Shown here piece after piece: positions 32,430-41,431 of a stretch of DNA of 64,000 bases. The DNA lies in assembly GCF_010729105.1 (NCBI RefSeq), contig NZ_AP022573.1:744001-808000 (forward strand). The letters run 5' to 3'. Position 1 is the first letter of the stretch; each line of letters opens with the position of its first letter. Both the position numbers and the translations under genes were made by a program. The notes below the pieces were generated by a model, which had not been told where the DNA came from, made no database searches, and worked only from the letters and a program-made list of their open reading frames with translations. This DNA comes from Mycobacterium saskatchewanense (lineage in GTDB: Bacteria; Actinomycetota; Actinomycetes; Mycobacteriales; Mycobacteriaceae).

Positions 32430-33119
32430 ATGTCAACACATGTCCATTCCCACCCGCACGCGCACCATGACCGGCCCAGGCGGGCGCGGAAGCCGGGGGC
32501 GCCGCTGCGGATCGGCGTCGGCGGACCCGTCGGCTCCGGGAAGACGGCGCTCGTGGCCGCGCTGTGCCGCCAGCTGCGCGGCGAGCTCTCGCTGGCGGTG
32601 CTGACCAACGACATCTACACCACCGAGGATGCGGACTTCCTGCGCCGGCACGCGGTGCTGCCCGACGCCCGGATAGCGGCCGTACAGACCGGCGGGTGCC
32701 CGCACACCGCCATTCGCGATGACATCACCGCGAACCTGGACGCGATCGACGACCTGATCGCCGCCCACCCCGGATTGGACCTGATCCTCGTCGAATCCGG
32801 CGGCGACAACCTGACGGCGACCTTCTCCTCGGGCCTGGTGGACATTCAGATCTTCGTCATCGACGTGGCCGGGGGCGACAAGGTGCCGCGCAAGGGCGGA
32901 CCCGGCGTCACATTCTCGGACCTGTTGGTGGTCAACAAGATTGACCTGGCACCTCTGGTGGGCGCCGATCTTCAGGTGATGGCCCGTGACGCCGCGGCGG
33001 TGCGCGACGGCCGTCCGACGGTGCTGCAATCGCTGACCGAGGACCCGTCCGCGGGGGAGGTGGCGGCGTGGGTGCGCTCCCACGTGGCCGCCGCGCGCGA
33101 GGGCGCCGGTGCGGTCTGA
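32430..33119 (+). CDS. ureG: Urease accessory GTPase UreG
   Basis: 229 residues. A histidine-rich start ([14 protein letters not shown]) is a likely nickel-binding tail. SIMIBI GTPase motifs: P-loop [13 protein letters not shown] at about 29-41, [11 protein letters not shown], the metal-binding [11 protein letters not shown] (CPH motif) and NKIDLAP. It supplies GTP-driven nickel delivery. Starts 10 bp after ureF and its end overlaps ureD. Confidence 0.98.
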   Translation: MSTHVHSHPHAHHDRPRRARKPGAPLRIGVGGPVGSGKTALVAALCRQLRGELSLAVLTNDIYTTEDADFLRRHAVLPDARIAAVQTGGCPHTAIRDDITANLDAIDDLIAAHPGLDLILVESGGDNLTATFSSGLVDIQIFVIDVAGGDKVPRKGGPGVTFSDLLVVNKIDLAPLVGADLQVMARDAAAVRDGRPTVLQSLTEDPSAGEVAAWVRSHVAAAREGAGAV

Positions 33120-33753
33120 CCTGCTGCTGGTCGCGCGCGGCAATCGGCTGCCGCGCATCGAGTGTCGCGGCGGCGGGCTGCAGGCGCGATGCACCGCCCC
33201 CGACACCGTCCACCTGGTATCCGCGGCGGCCACCCCGCTGGGCGGTGACACCATCGCGATCCGCGTCGTGGTGGAGCCGGGCGCCCGGCTGCGGCTGCGC
33301 AGCGCCGCGGCGACCGTGGCCCTGCCCGGGCCGGCCGGCCCCGCGTCGTACTCCGGGTGGGACATCGAGGTGTGCGGCGATCTGGACGTCGACCTCGAGC
33401 CGACCGTGGTTGCGGCTCACGCGCGGCACCTGTCGACGGTGACCCTGAGGCTGCGCGACGCCGGGGCGGTCCGCTTCCGCGAACGGGTGCAGATCGGCAG
33501 GTGCGATGAGCGCGGAGGCTTTTGGTCGGGGTCGCTGCGCGCCGACTGTGACGACCGTCCGCTGCTGCGGCACCGGGTCGAGCTCGGCGCCGGGTCGCCG
33601 GCCGACGACGGAATCGCGGCGCCCCGCGCCATGATTAGCGAATTACATTACCCGGCAGCGCGTTACGGCTGCGTGGCGCCCGACACGACCGTCCTGGCGC
33701 TGGCGGGCGGGGGAACCCTGACGACGTGGCAGGCCGACCGACTGTCCGGTTAG
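33109..33753 (+). CDS. ureD: Urease accessory protein UreD
   Basis: 214 residues from a GTG that overlaps the end of ureG by 11 bp. Resembles mycobacterial UreD/UreH ([37 protein letters not shown]). It forms the UreD-UreF-UreG maturation complex. UreE is absent from the operon, as in M. tuberculosis, so the His-rich UreG tail may cover nickel carriage. Converges on ndh with a 4-bp overlap of the two 3' ends. Confidence 0.9.
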   Translation: MRSDLLLVARGNRLPRIECRGGGLQARCTAPDTVHLVSAAATPLGGDTIAIRVVVEPGARLRLRSAAATVALPGPAGPASYSGWDIEVCGDLDVDLEPTVVAAHARHLSTVTLRLRDAGAVRFRERVQIGRCDERGGFWSGSLRADCDDRPLLRHRVELGAGSPADDGIAAPRAMISELHYPAARYGCVAPDTTVLALAGGGTLTTWQADRLSG

Positions 33754-35138
33754 CTCGCCTTCCGCGCCGCCGCCGGGCGATTCGCCTCGGCCGCCGCCAC
33801 CGCGAGCTGTTCAAGCCGGGTGCGGGCGAACGCCTGCTGCTCGGTGATGGTGAGCTGGCCGCGGTGCGTGCTCAGGAACGTCACGGTCCACGACAGCAGC
33901 GTGCTGACCTTGGTCTTGAATCCGACCAGGTAGAGCAGGTGCAGCACCAGCCACGCGAACCAGGCGAACAGGCCGCTGAATTCCACCGGGCCGACCTTGG
34001 CGACCGCCGAGAACCGCGAAACCGTCGCCATCGAGCCCTTGTCGAAATACTGGAAGGGCTCCCGCTCGGCCGGGTCGGCGCCCTGGAGCTCGGCCTTGAC
34101 GGTGCCGGCGACGTACTTGGCGCCCTGGATGGCGCCCTGGGCGACGCCGGGCACGCCTTCGACGGCGGCCATGTCACCGATGACGAACACGTTGGGATGG
34201 CCCGGAACCGAGAGGTCGGGCAGCACCTTGACGCGGCCGGCGCGGTCGAGTTCGACCGCGGACTGCTCGGCCAGATCCCGGCCCAGCCCGCTCGCCTGCA
34301 CGCCCGCGGACCACACCTTGCACGCCGACTCGATGCGCCGGACGGTGCCGTCAGAGTCCTTGACCGTGATGCCGTTTCGGTCGACATCGGTAACCATCGC
34401 GCCGAGCTGGATCTCCACACCCATCTTCTGCAGCCGCTCGGCCGCCCGCCGGCCCAGCTTCTCACCGAACGGCGGAAGCACCGCGGGCGCGGCGTCGAGC
34501 AGGATCACCCGGGCCTTGGCGGAGTCGATGTGCCGGAAGGCGCCCTTCAGGGTGTGTTCGGCCAATTCTGCGATCTGCCCGGCCATTTCGACGCCGGTGG
34601 GGCCCGCGCCGATGACGGTGAACGTGAGCAGCTTGGCGCGCCGCTCCGGATCCCGGGACCGTTCCGCCTGCTCGAACGCGCTGAGGATGCGGCCGCGCAC
34701 CTCGAGCGCATCGTCGATCGACTTCATCCCCGGGGCGAACTCGGCGAAGTGGTCGTTGCCGAAGTAGGACTGGCCGGCTCCGGCGGCGACGATCAGTGTG
34801 TCGTAAGGGGTTTCATAGGTGTGGCCGAGCAGATCCGAGACGACGTACTGCCCGGCAAGGTCGATGTGGGTGACGTCGCCGAGGAGCACCTGCACGTTGC
34901 GTTGCCGGCGCAGGATCACCCGGGTGGGCGGGGCGATGTCGCCCTCGGACACGATGCCGGTGGCCACCTGGTACAGCAGCGGCTGGAACAGGTGGTGGGT
35001 GGTGCGGGCGATCAGCTTGATGTCAACGTTCGCGTGCTTGAGTTTCTTTGCCGCGTTGAGGCCACCGAATCCCGAACCGATGATGACGACCTGGTGGCGG
35101 CGCTCCGTTCCAGCTGTCGCTTCTGGCTGGGGACTCAT
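33750..35138 (-). CDS. ndh: Type II NADH dehydrogenase
   Basis: 462 residues from the ATG at 35138 (MSPQPEATAG), chosen over an upstream in-frame start because it matches M. tuberculosis Ndh. FAD-binding VVIIGSGFGGLNAAKKL at about 15-31, NADH-binding VIGAGPTGVEMAG at about 170-182, and VFVIGDMAAVEGVPGVAQ. C-terminal amphipathic/membrane helices (FAWFAWLVLHLLYLVG). It transfers electrons from NADH to menaquinone without proton pumping. Two palindromic sites lie in its 173-bp upstream region. Confidence 0.97.
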   Translation of the reverse strand: MSPQPEATAGTERRHQVVIIGSGFGGLNAAKKLKHANVDIKLIARTTHHLFQPLLYQVATGIVSEGDIAPPTRVILRRQRNVQVLLGDVTHIDLAGQYVVSDLLGHTYETPYDTLIVAAGAGQSYFGNDHFAEFAPGMKSIDDALEVRGRILSAFEQAERSRDPERRAKLLTFTVIGAGPTGVEMAGQIAELAEHTLKGAFRHIDSAKARVILLDAAPAVLPPFGEKLGRRAAERLQKMGVEIQLGAMVTDVDRNGITVKDSDGTVRRIESACKVWSAGVQASGLGRDLAEQSAVELDRAGRVKVLPDLSVPGHPNVFVIGDMAAVEGVPGVAQGAIQGAKYVAGTVKAELQGADPAEREPFQYFDKGSMATVSRFSAVAKVGPVEFSGLFAWFAWLVLHLLYLVGFKTKVSTLLSWTVTFLSTHRGQLTITEQQAFARTRLEQLAVAAAEANRPAAARKAS

Positions 35139-35182
35139 TGTGGGCTGCTCCTGACGGGGGCTCCTGGACACGCGACTTCGGT

Positions 35183-35202
35183 TAGCGTTACCTGCAACGC
35201 TA
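35183..35202. promoter_or_regulatory. Perfect palindromic operator upstream of ndh
   Basis: TAGCGTT-ACCTGC-AACGCTA: 7-bp arms, perfect, 6-bp spacer, 45-65 bp upstream of the ndh ATG. Size and symmetry fit a TetR-type or similar dimeric regulator; no regulator gene is adjacent. Confidence 0.6.
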
Positions 35203-35236
35203 CTCAGGCTGATACCCGACGCCTAATTACTAAGCG

Positions 35237-35252
35237 TGTGTAATCAACCACA
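35237..35252. promoter_or_regulatory. CRP-like site between ndh and the LLM oxidoreductase gene
   Basis: TGTGT-AATCAA-CCACA matches the CRP consensus TGTGA-N6-TCACA at 8 of 10 positions. About 100 bp upstream of ndh. Binding is inferred. Confidence 0.4.
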
Positions 35253-35311
35253 CCGCTGCGTCACGCCTGGTCGAGCGACGTGATGCTCGTCATGTTGCAA
35301 CCGGGGGGCGG

Positions 35312-36229
35312 CTACAGACCCACGAGCGGACGCAGCGCTTCGCCTGCGGCAGTGAGGATCCCGGGCGTGTAGAACGGCATGTTGATGATCACGCCGTCGA
35401 TGCCGGCGTCCAGCACCTTGGTCTTGATCTGGTCGGCGACGGAGTCGGCGCTGCCGACCACCATGCGCTGCGCCATCTCGGCGGGGATCGAATCGGGCGT
35501 GGCCTTGTCGTCGATGAGGACGGTGATCGGCATGCTGGTCTCGAGCGTGGCCGGGTCACGGCCGATCTCCTCGCACTGCTTCCGCACCACGCCCAGCTTG
35601 CGCGGCACCTCGTCGAACCCGGCGATCACGTTGAGGTGATCGAAGTGCCGGGCCGCCAGCGGGATGGTCTTCTTCTCGCCGCTGCCGCCGATCATCAGCG
35701 GAATATGTTCGCGGAAGCGGGGATTCGCGATCGCATCGGTGGTGTGATACCACTTGCCCGAGAAGGTCGCCCGCTCTCCCTTGATCATCGGCAGGATGAT
35801 CTGAAGCGCCTCGTCGAGCCGGTTGAACCGATCGGTGAAGGTCCCGAAATCAAAGCCGAGCTGATCGTGCTCGAGCTCGAACCAGCCCGTGCCGATGCCG
35901 AGGATCGCCCGGCCCTGGCTGACCACGTCGAGCGTGGTGATGATCTTGGCGAGCAGCGCGGGGTTCCGGTAGGTGTTGCCGGTCACCAGGGTGCCCAGCT
36001 GCACCCGCTCGGTCGCGGTCGCCAGCGCACCCAGGGCGGTGTAGGCCTCCAGCATCGGCTGGTCGGGCGAGCCCAGCACCGGCAGTTGATAGAAGTGGTC
36101 CATCAGGAAAACCGAGTCGAATCCCGCCGATTCGGCCTCGCGGGCCTGGGCGGTGACGGTGGGGAAGAGCTGCTCCACCCCGGTGCCGTAGGAGAAGTTG
36201 GGGATTTGGTAACCGAGTCGAATAGCCAC
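35312..36229 (-). CDS. F420-dependent LLM-class oxidoreductase (Rv1855c-like)
   Basis: 305 residues, luciferase-like TIM barrel: AIRLGYQIPNFSYGTG, GFDSVFLMDHFYQLP, ERVQLGTLVTGNTYRNPALLAKIITTLDVVS (read in parts), RAILGIGTGWFELEHDQLGF, IPLMIGGSGEKKT. The family commonly uses coenzyme F420 or FMN; motif spacing favours F420, but the substrate is unknown. GTG start at 36229 matches the family N-terminus and has TACGGT eight bases upstream, compatible with a leaderless message. The much longer upstream open frame is a shadow of the neighbouring SDR gene. Confidence 0.88.
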   Translation of the reverse strand: MAIRLGYQIPNFSYGTGVEQLFPTVTAQAREAESAGFDSVFLMDHFYQLPVLGSPDQPMLEAYTALGALATATERVQLGTLVTGNTYRNPALLAKIITTLDVVSQGRAILGIGTGWFELEHDQLGFDFGTFTDRFNRLDEALQIILPMIKGERATFSGKWYHTTDAIANPRFREHIPLMIGGSGEKKTIPLAARHFDHLNVIAGFDEVPRKLGVVRKQCEEIGRDPATLETSMPITVLIDDKATPDSIPAEMAQRMVVGSADSVADQIKTKVLDAGIDGVIINMPFYTPGILTAAGEALRPLVGL

Positions 36230-36264
36230 GGCTATCCACCGTAGTGCGGCTACGGCGCAGACGC

Positions 36265-36942
36265 TCAGCCGAAGTGCGCGAGGGCCCCGTGACTCACGTG
36301 CAGCGTCTGGCCGGTGATGTGACGAGCGGCGGGCGTGGTCAGGAACAGCGCCAGGCGCGCGACCTCCGCCGCCACCGTGGGCGGCGTGCGGGACAGGCCC
36401 TCGTAGCCGGGTTGGACGCTGCGCCCGGTCGCAATGGTGTTGACCGTGATCCCTCGGGTGCCGAACGCGGCGGCCTGGCCGACCACCCAATTCGACAGCG
36501 CCGCCTTGATCGCGGCGTCGGCGCTGCCCGCCGGCGGGTTCTCCGTGACCACGCCGATGATCGACCCGCCCGAGCGGAGATGGTCGCCGACGGCCTGCAC
36601 CGTCAGCACCGCCGACAGCAGCGTCGCATCCAGCGCGTTGCGCCACGCCTTGGCCGTGTCGGACATCGAGTAGGTGCGGGGGTCGCCGGCGTCCCAGGAC
36701 GGGGCGGGCACGTTGACGATGGTGTCGAGGTGGTGGGGGAACAGCCCGCGGGCCTCGTCGAGACTGGCCGCGTCGGTGGTGTCGCAAACGATCGCGTCTG
36801 CGTCGAGTTCCTTGGCGGCGATCTCCAAGTCGCTGCGGCGCGCACCGACGAGGGTCACCTTGTGACCGTCATCGCGGAAGCCCTCGGCCACCGTGCGTCC
36901 CAACTCCGTGTCTCCGCCGGTGACCAGCACTTCCACGGCCAT
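36265..36942 (-). CDS. Short-chain dehydrogenase/reductase family protein (Rv1856c-like)
   Basis: 225 residues from the ATG at 36942 with a GAGGAGG SD. Rossmann start VEVLVTGGDTELGRTVAEGF. The active-site Tyr-x3-Lys is not visible: around the expected position the sequence is SADAAIKAALSNWVVGQ, with alanine where Tyr would be and Lys retained. It may therefore be a non-catalytic or divergent SDR. C-terminal ARHITGQTLHVSHGALAHFG is typical of the fold. Ends 36 bp upstream of the LLM oxidoreductase start, so the pair is probably an operon. Confidence 0.85.
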   Translation of the reverse strand: MAVEVLVTGGDTELGRTVAEGFRDDGHKVTLVGARRSDLEIAAKELDADAIVCDTTDAASLDEARGLFPHHLDTIVNVPAPSWDAGDPRTYSMSDTAKAWRNALDATLLSAVLTVQAVGDHLRSGGSIIGVVTENPPAGSADAAIKAALSNWVVGQAAAFGTRGITVNTIATGRSVQPGYEGLSRTPPTVAAEVARLALFLTTPAARHITGQTLHVSHGALAHFG

Positions 36943-37037
36943 GACCTCCTCGTAATCGGCGCCGTAATCAGCGAGTGCATCCGGACCTGGCACCGCACCG
37001 ACGCCCAAGCACTCAGCCGCATCAATGTTACTGGAGA

Positions 37038-37097
37038 GTAGCTATTCGGCGAAATTGCAAACGGCGCGACGCGCGGACGATTTGCGTAACTATTCGG
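37038..37097. repeat. Direct repeat GTARCTATTCGG upstream of modA
   Basis: GTAGCTATTCGG at 37038-37049 and GTAACTATTCGG at 37086-37097, 48 bp apart in an unusually AT-rich patch between the divergent SDR gene and modA. Possible binding-site pair. Confidence 0.4.
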
Positions 37098-37161
37098 TCG
37101 ACGATTTCTCGTCTGCGGCTCAAACACCCGACGGCGGTCCGCGCACGCGGGCGACACACGC

Positions 37162-37167
37162 TACGGT
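37162..37167 (+). promoter_or_regulatory. -10 hexamer for leaderless modA
   Basis: TACGGT exactly 12 bp upstream of the ATG at 37174; no SD precedes the ATG. Confidence 0.5.
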
Positions 37168-37173
37168 TCACCC

Positions 37174-37941
37174 ATGCGTCGGATCGGGGTCCTGGCCGCT
37201 CTGCTGTCCGCTGTGTGCGTGGTCGCCGCGACGCTGGTCGCGTGCGGTCCCAAACCGGCCCCGGGTTCAGGATCGCTCGTCGTGTTCGCCGCGGCCTCGC
37301 TCAAGACCGCCTTCACCCAGATCGGCCAGGAGTTCAAGGTCGAGAACCCCGGCAGCGGAGTCGATGTGGAGTACGCGGGCTCCTCGGAGCTGGCGACGCA
37401 ACTGACGCAGGGCGCCACGGCCGACGTGTTCGCGTCGGCGGACACCGCGCAGATGGACGCCGTCGCGAAGGCCGGGCTGCTGGCCGCCGATCCCACGAAC
37501 TTCGCCTCCAACACCTTGGTGATCGTCACGACGCCGGGCAACCCGAAGAACGTCGGGTCGTTCCGCGATCTGGCCAGGCCCGGGCTGAGCGTGGTGACCT
37601 GCCAGAAGCCGGTCCCGTGCGGGGCGGCGACCCTGCGAATCGAGGACAGCACGGGAGTGCGTCTCAGCCCGGTCAGCGAGGAACCCAGCGTGACGGATGT
37701 CCTGAACAAGGTGACCAGCGGGCAGGCCGACGCCGCCCTCGTCTACGTCACGGACGCGATCAGCGCGGGCAACAAGGTGACCACCGTGAACTTCCCCGAG
37801 GCCGCCGCCGCGGTGAACGTCTATCCCATCGCGGTGCTGAAGCGGGCGCCGCGGCCGGAGCTGGCCCAGAAATTCGTCGCCCTGGTGGTGTCGGACGCCG
37901 GCCGAAAAATCCTGGCCCAGTCCGGCTTCGCCAAACCCTGA
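37174..37941 (+). CDS. modA: Molybdate-binding lipoprotein ModA
   Basis: 255 residues. Signal peptide with lipobox LVAC at about residues 21-24 (cysteine lipidated). Molybdate-binding protein features: [53 protein letters not shown] and [12 protein letters not shown]. It captures molybdate/tungstate outside the membrane for ModBC. The modB GTG lies 9 bp after its stop. Confidence 0.96.
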   Translation: MRRIGVLAALLSAVCVVAATLVACGPKPAPGSGSLVVFAAASLKTAFTQIGQEFKVENPGSGVDVEYAGSSELATQLTQGATADVFASADTAQMDAVAKAGLLAADPTNFASNTLVIVTTPGNPKNVGSFRDLARPGLSVVTCQKPVPCGAATLRIEDSTGVRLSPVSEEPSVTDVLNKVTSGQADAALVYVTDAISAGNKVTTVNFPEAAAAVNVYPIAVLKRAPRPELAQKFVALVVSDAGRKILAQSGFAKP

Positions 37942-37949
37942 GCCGCGAC

Positions 37950-38744
37950 GTGTACCGTCCGACGGACCTACCCCGCTGGGTGTACCTCCCCGCCGCCGCG
38001 GGCGCGGCTTTCGTCGCGCTGCCCCTGCTGGCGGTGGCGCTCAAGGTCGACTGGCCGGACTTCTGGTCCCTAGTCGCCAGCCCGTCGTCGCGGACCGCGC
38101 TGATGCTCAGCCTGCGGACCGCCGCCGCCAGCACCGCCCTGTGCGTGCTGCTGGGTGTCCCGATGGCGCTGGTGCTGGCGCGCGGGCGGGCCCGCGCGCT
38201 GCGGTTGCTGCGACCGCTCATCCTGCTGCCGCTGGTCCTCCCGCCGGTGGTCGGCGGCATCGCGCTGCTCTACGCCTTCGGCAGGTTGGGGCTGATCGGG
38301 CGCTACCTGGAGGCCGCCGGCATCAGCGTCGCGTTCACCACGACCGCGGTGGTGTTGGCGCAGACCTTCGTCTCGCTGCCGTTCCTGGTCATCTCGCTCG
38401 AGGGGGCGGCCCGCACCGCCGGAGCCGACTTCGAGATTGTCGCGGCGACCCTCGGGGCGCGGCCCGGCCGGGTGTGGTGGCGGGTGACCCTACCGCTGCT
38501 GCTGCCGGGCATGGTGTCGGGAGCCGTGCTGGCCTTCGCCCGCTCCCTGGGGGAGTTCGGGGCGACGCTGACGTTCGCCGGGTCCCGGCAGGGCGTGACG
38601 CGAACCCTGCCGCTGGAGATCTACCTGCAGCGGGTCGACGATCCGGACGCCGCGGTGGCGTTGTCGCTCTTGCTCGTGGCCGTGGCGGCGCTCGTGGTGC
38701 TCGGCCTGGGTGCGCGCCGGCTCGCCGGCCCCGACGCCAGGTAG
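37950..38744 (+). CDS. modB: Molybdate ABC transporter permease ModB
   Basis: 264 residues from the GTG at 37950 ([15 protein letters not shown]), equal in length to M. tuberculosis ModB. About five or six membrane helices, and the cytoplasmic EAA loop in [20 protein letters not shown] with conserved Gly. Forms the membrane channel for molybdate. modC follows after 6 bp. Confidence 0.95.
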   Translation: MYRPTDLPRWVYLPAAAGAAFVALPLLAVALKVDWPDFWSLVASPSSRTALMLSLRTAAASTALCVLLGVPMALVLARGRARALRLLRPLILLPLVLPPVVGGIALLYAFGRLGLIGRYLEAAGISVAFTTTAVVLAQTFVSLPFLVISLEGAARTAGADFEIVAATLGARPGRVWWRVTLPLLLPGMVSGAVLAFARSLGEFGATLTFAGSRQGVTRTLPLEIYLQRVDDPDAAVALSLLLVAVAALVVLGLGARRLAGPDAR

Positions 38745-38750
38745 CCCGTC

Positions 38751-39845
38751 GTGAGCCAGTTACAGCTTCGTGCCGTCGTCGCGGACCGCGACCTGGACGT
38801 GGCGTTCTCGGTGTCCGCGGGCGAGGTGCTGGCGGTGCTGGGCCCCAACGGGGCCGGCAAGTCGACGGCCCTACACGTCGTCGCCGGGCTTCTGTTTCCC
38901 GACGAGGGCGTGGTGCGGCTGGGCGACCGGACCCTCACCGATACGGCGGCGGGAGTGAACGTGGCGACGCACGACCGCCGCGTGGGACTGCTCCTGCAGG
39001 ATCCCCTGCTGTTCCCGCACCTGAGCGTCGCCGCCAACGTCGCCTTCGGCCCCCACAGCCGTGGGGCGCGATTCGGCGCGCGGCGCGGTTCGGCGCGCGC
39101 GACGGCGCTGCGGTGGTTGCGCGAGGTGGACGCCGAGCGCTTCGCCGATCGCAAACCGCGGCAGCTCTCCGGCGGCCAGGCCCAGCGCGTCGCGATCGCC
39201 CGCGCGCTGGCGGCCGAGCCCGAGGTGTTGCTGCTGGACGAGCCGCTCACCGGCCTCGACGTCGCCGCGGCCGCGGCCATCCGCACCGTGCTGCGCGCGA
39301 CCGTCTCGCGCACCGGCTGCGCGGTGGTGCTGGTGACCCACGACCTGCTCGACGTCTTCACACTCGCCGACCGGGTGCTGGTGCTGGAAGCCGGAAAGTG
39401 CGCCGAGATCGGGCGGGTGCCCGACGTGCTCACCGCGCCCCGCAGCCACTTCGGTGCGCGGATCGCCGGCATCAACCTCGTCGCCGGGGCGACCAACCCG
39501 GACGGCTCGTTGACCACGCGGTCCGGGGTTCGCTGGCACGCCGCCCCGGGCGCGCAGCCGGCGGCCGGGCAGCACGCGGTCGCGGTGTTCTCACCCGCGG
39601 CGGTGGCCGTGTATCGCCAGCGGCCGCACGGCAGCCCCCGCAACACCATCGAGGTGACGGTCGCCGAGCTGGACGTCCGCGGTTCGGCGGTCCTGGTGCG
39701 GGGTCACGAGCAGCCGGATGGCGCACCCGGCCTGGTCGCGGAGATCACCGTGGAGGCCGCCCGGGAACTCCGTATCACCCCCGGCGAGCGGGTCTGGTTC
39801 ACCGTCAAGGCCCACGAGGTCAAGCTCTACCCGGCCCCGCCGTGA
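38751..39845 (+). CDS. modC: Molybdate ABC transporter ATPase ModC
   Basis: 364 residues. Walker A GPNGAGKST at about 31-39, signature LSGGQAQRVAIARAL, Walker B EVLLLDEPLTGLD, H-loop VTHD. C-terminal TOBE (molybdate-binding) domain at about 295-362 (RNTIEVTVAELDVRGSAV). GTG start 6 bp after modB. Completes a ModABC importer that would supply molybdenum cofactor enzymes. Confidence 0.96.
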   Translation: MSQLQLRAVVADRDLDVAFSVSAGEVLAVLGPNGAGKSTALHVVAGLLFPDEGVVRLGDRTLTDTAAGVNVATHDRRVGLLLQDPLLFPHLSVAANVAFGPHSRGARFGARRGSARATALRWLREVDAERFADRKPRQLSGGQAQRVAIARALAAEPEVLLLDEPLTGLDVAAAAAIRTVLRATVSRTGCAVVLVTHDLLDVFTLADRVLVLEAGKCAEIGRVPDVLTAPRSHFGARIAGINLVAGATNPDGSLTTRSGVRWHAAPGAQPAAGQHAVAVFSPAAVAVYRQRPHGSPRNTIEVTVAELDVRGSAVLVRGHEQPDGAPGLVAEITVEAARELRITPGERVWFTVKAHEVKLYPAPP

Positions 39846-39906
39846 GCAGGCGGGTTACACATCGGCAACATCGGAAAATCCCCGGCGCACCGTCAGCACG
39901 GCACCC

Positions 39907-39934
39907 TTGCGTCACAGCTTTAACACGGTAGGTT
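39907..39934 (+). promoter_or_regulatory. SigA-like promoter of apa
   Basis: TTGCGT (39907-39912), 16-bp spacer, TAGGTT (39929-39934). The predicted start falls at or one base before the ATG at 39942, so apa is likely leaderless. Confidence 0.6.
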
Positions 39935-39941
39935 CGTCGCC

Positions 39942-40961
39942 ATGGCCCAGCTGGACCCGAACTCGACACGTCGCAAACGACCGTGGGCGACGCTGTCGAT
40001 CGCCGCCGTGGCCGGCGCCTTCGCCGCCACGATCGCACTGCCGGCGACCTCGAGCGCCGACCCCGAGCCCGCGCCCCCGGCGCCGGCGACGACGACGGCG
40101 CCGCCGCCCGCCCCCGCGACCACGACGGCTCCGCCCGCGGCGTCGCCGAGCCCCCAGCCGGGCGATCCCAACGCGACCCCGCCCCCACCGGTCGACCCGA
40201 ACGCCCCGCCGCCCCCTCCCGTCGACCCCAACGCCCCGCCGCCGCCGGTGGCGGACCCGAACGCCGGCCGAATCGGCAACGCCGTCGGCGGCTTCAGCTA
40301 TGTGCTACCCGCCGGCTGGGTGCAGTCGGACGCCTCCCACTTGGACTACGGCTCGGAGTTGCTCAGCAAGACCACCGGACAGCCGCCGTTGCCGGGGCAG
40401 GCGCCGCCGGTCGCCAACGACACGCGGATCGTGATGGGCCGGCTGGACCAGAAGCTCTACGCCAGCGCCGAACCGGACAACGCCAAGGCCGCGCTGCGGC
40501 TCGGCTCGGACATGGGCGAGTTCTTCATGCCGTATCCCGGGACCCGAATCAACCAGGAAGCCACGCCCCTCACCGGGGCCAACGGGATCACCGGCAGCGC
40601 GTCGTTCTACGAGGTGAAGTTCACCGACGCGAGCAAGCCGAACGGCCAGATCTGGACGGGCGTGGTCGGCACGCCGGCGAACGCGTCCACCGGGACGCCT
40701 CCCCAGCGCTGGTTCGTGGTGTGGCTGGGTACCGGGAACGACCCGGTGGACAAGGGCGCCGCCAAGGCGCTGGCCGAGTCGATCCAGCCCTGGTCGGGAC
40801 AGCCGGCACCCGCGGCGCCGCCGGCCCCGGGCGCCCCCGGGGCTCCGGCCCCCGCCCCCGGGGCTCCGGCCCCGGCGCCCGCCCCGGTCCCGGGTCAGGC
40901 GCCCGCAGGCGAGGTGACACCCACGCCGTCGCCGGCGCCGCAGCGAACCGTGCCGGCCTGA
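39942..40961 (+). CDS. apa: Alanine/proline-rich secreted glycoprotein Apa (fibronectin-attachment protein)
   Basis: 339 residues. Sec signal peptide ([20 protein letters not shown], cleavage after ATSSA near residue 39). Long Pro/Ala/Thr-rich N-terminal part with repeated VDPNAPPPP units at about 85-110, a central globular domain ([18 protein letters not shown] onward; [21 protein letters not shown]) at about 110-285, and a Pro/Ala tail. Thr residues in APATTTAPP are the kind that are O-mannosylated in Apa/MPT32. It binds fibronectin in M. avium and M. tuberculosis. Base composition of the repeats is highly C-rich, so this is prone to length variation. Confidence 0.96.
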   Translation: MAQLDPNSTRRKRPWATLSIAAVAGAFAATIALPATSSADPEPAPPAPATTTAPPPAPATTTAPPAASPSPQPGDPNATPPPPVDPNAPPPPPVDPNAPPPPVADPNAGRIGNAVGGFSYVLPAGWVQSDASHLDYGSELLSKTTGQPPLPGQAPPVANDTRIVMGRLDQKLYASAEPDNAKAALRLGSDMGEFFMPYPGTRINQEATPLTGANGITGSASFYEVKFTDASKPNGQIWTGVVGTPANASTGTPPQRWFVVWLGTGNDPVDKGAAKALAESIQPWSGQPAPAAPPAPGAPGAPAPAPGAPAPAPAPVPGQAPAGEVTPTPSPAPQRTVPA

Positions 40962-41073
40962 CGGCTGCGCAATCGTCGTCAATTTGACACGCGATTAATT
41001 AAACAAAGCGGGTATACGGAATTCATGCCCGGCGGCCCCGCCGGGCTTTGCCAGCGATTGCAAGGAGACCCGC

Positions 41074-41376
41074 ATGGACGTCATGGCAGCGACCGAATTC
41101 CTCGCCCGCTCCTCCACGTTGACCAGCGTCGGCTGGATCGGATACATCATCATCGGCGGTTTGGCGGGCGCGCTCGCCAGCAAGATCATGAGCGGCAGCG
41201 GAGCCGGAATCCTCATGGATATCGTCATCGGCGTTGTCGGCGCCCTGATCGGGGGCTTCATCCTGAGCTTCTTCCTCAAGACGGGCAGCGGCGGTTACAT
41301 CTTCACCTTCTTCACGGCGCTGCTGGGCTCGCTGCTGCTGCTGCTGTGGGTCGTCGGGATGGTGCGACGCACCTGA
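41074..41376 (+). CDS. GlsB/YeaQ/YmgE-family small membrane protein (Rv1861-like)
   Basis: 100 residues, three membrane segments with glycine motifs: [58 protein letters not shown]. The family is labelled transglycosylase-associated or stress-response membrane protein, but no enzyme activity is established. AAGGAG SD 9 bp before the ATG. Stands alone between apa and the alcohol dehydrogenase gene. Confidence 0.88.
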   Translation: MDVMAATEFLARSSTLTSVGWIGYIIIGGLAGALASKIMSGSGAGILMDIVIGVVGALIGGFILSFFLKTGSGGYIFTFFTALLGSLLLLLWVVGMVRRT

Positions 41377-41431
41377 CCGCCTGATCCGTTGTGGCGGTGC
41401 CCGACCGCTGCACGCGCGGCATGATGTAGTG

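Noticed and set aside
40080..40270. Proline codon-rich repeats in apa as a separate repeat array or CRISPR-like feature
   Set aside because: They encode the known Pro/Ala/Thr-rich region of Apa in frame; units vary and no spacers exist.
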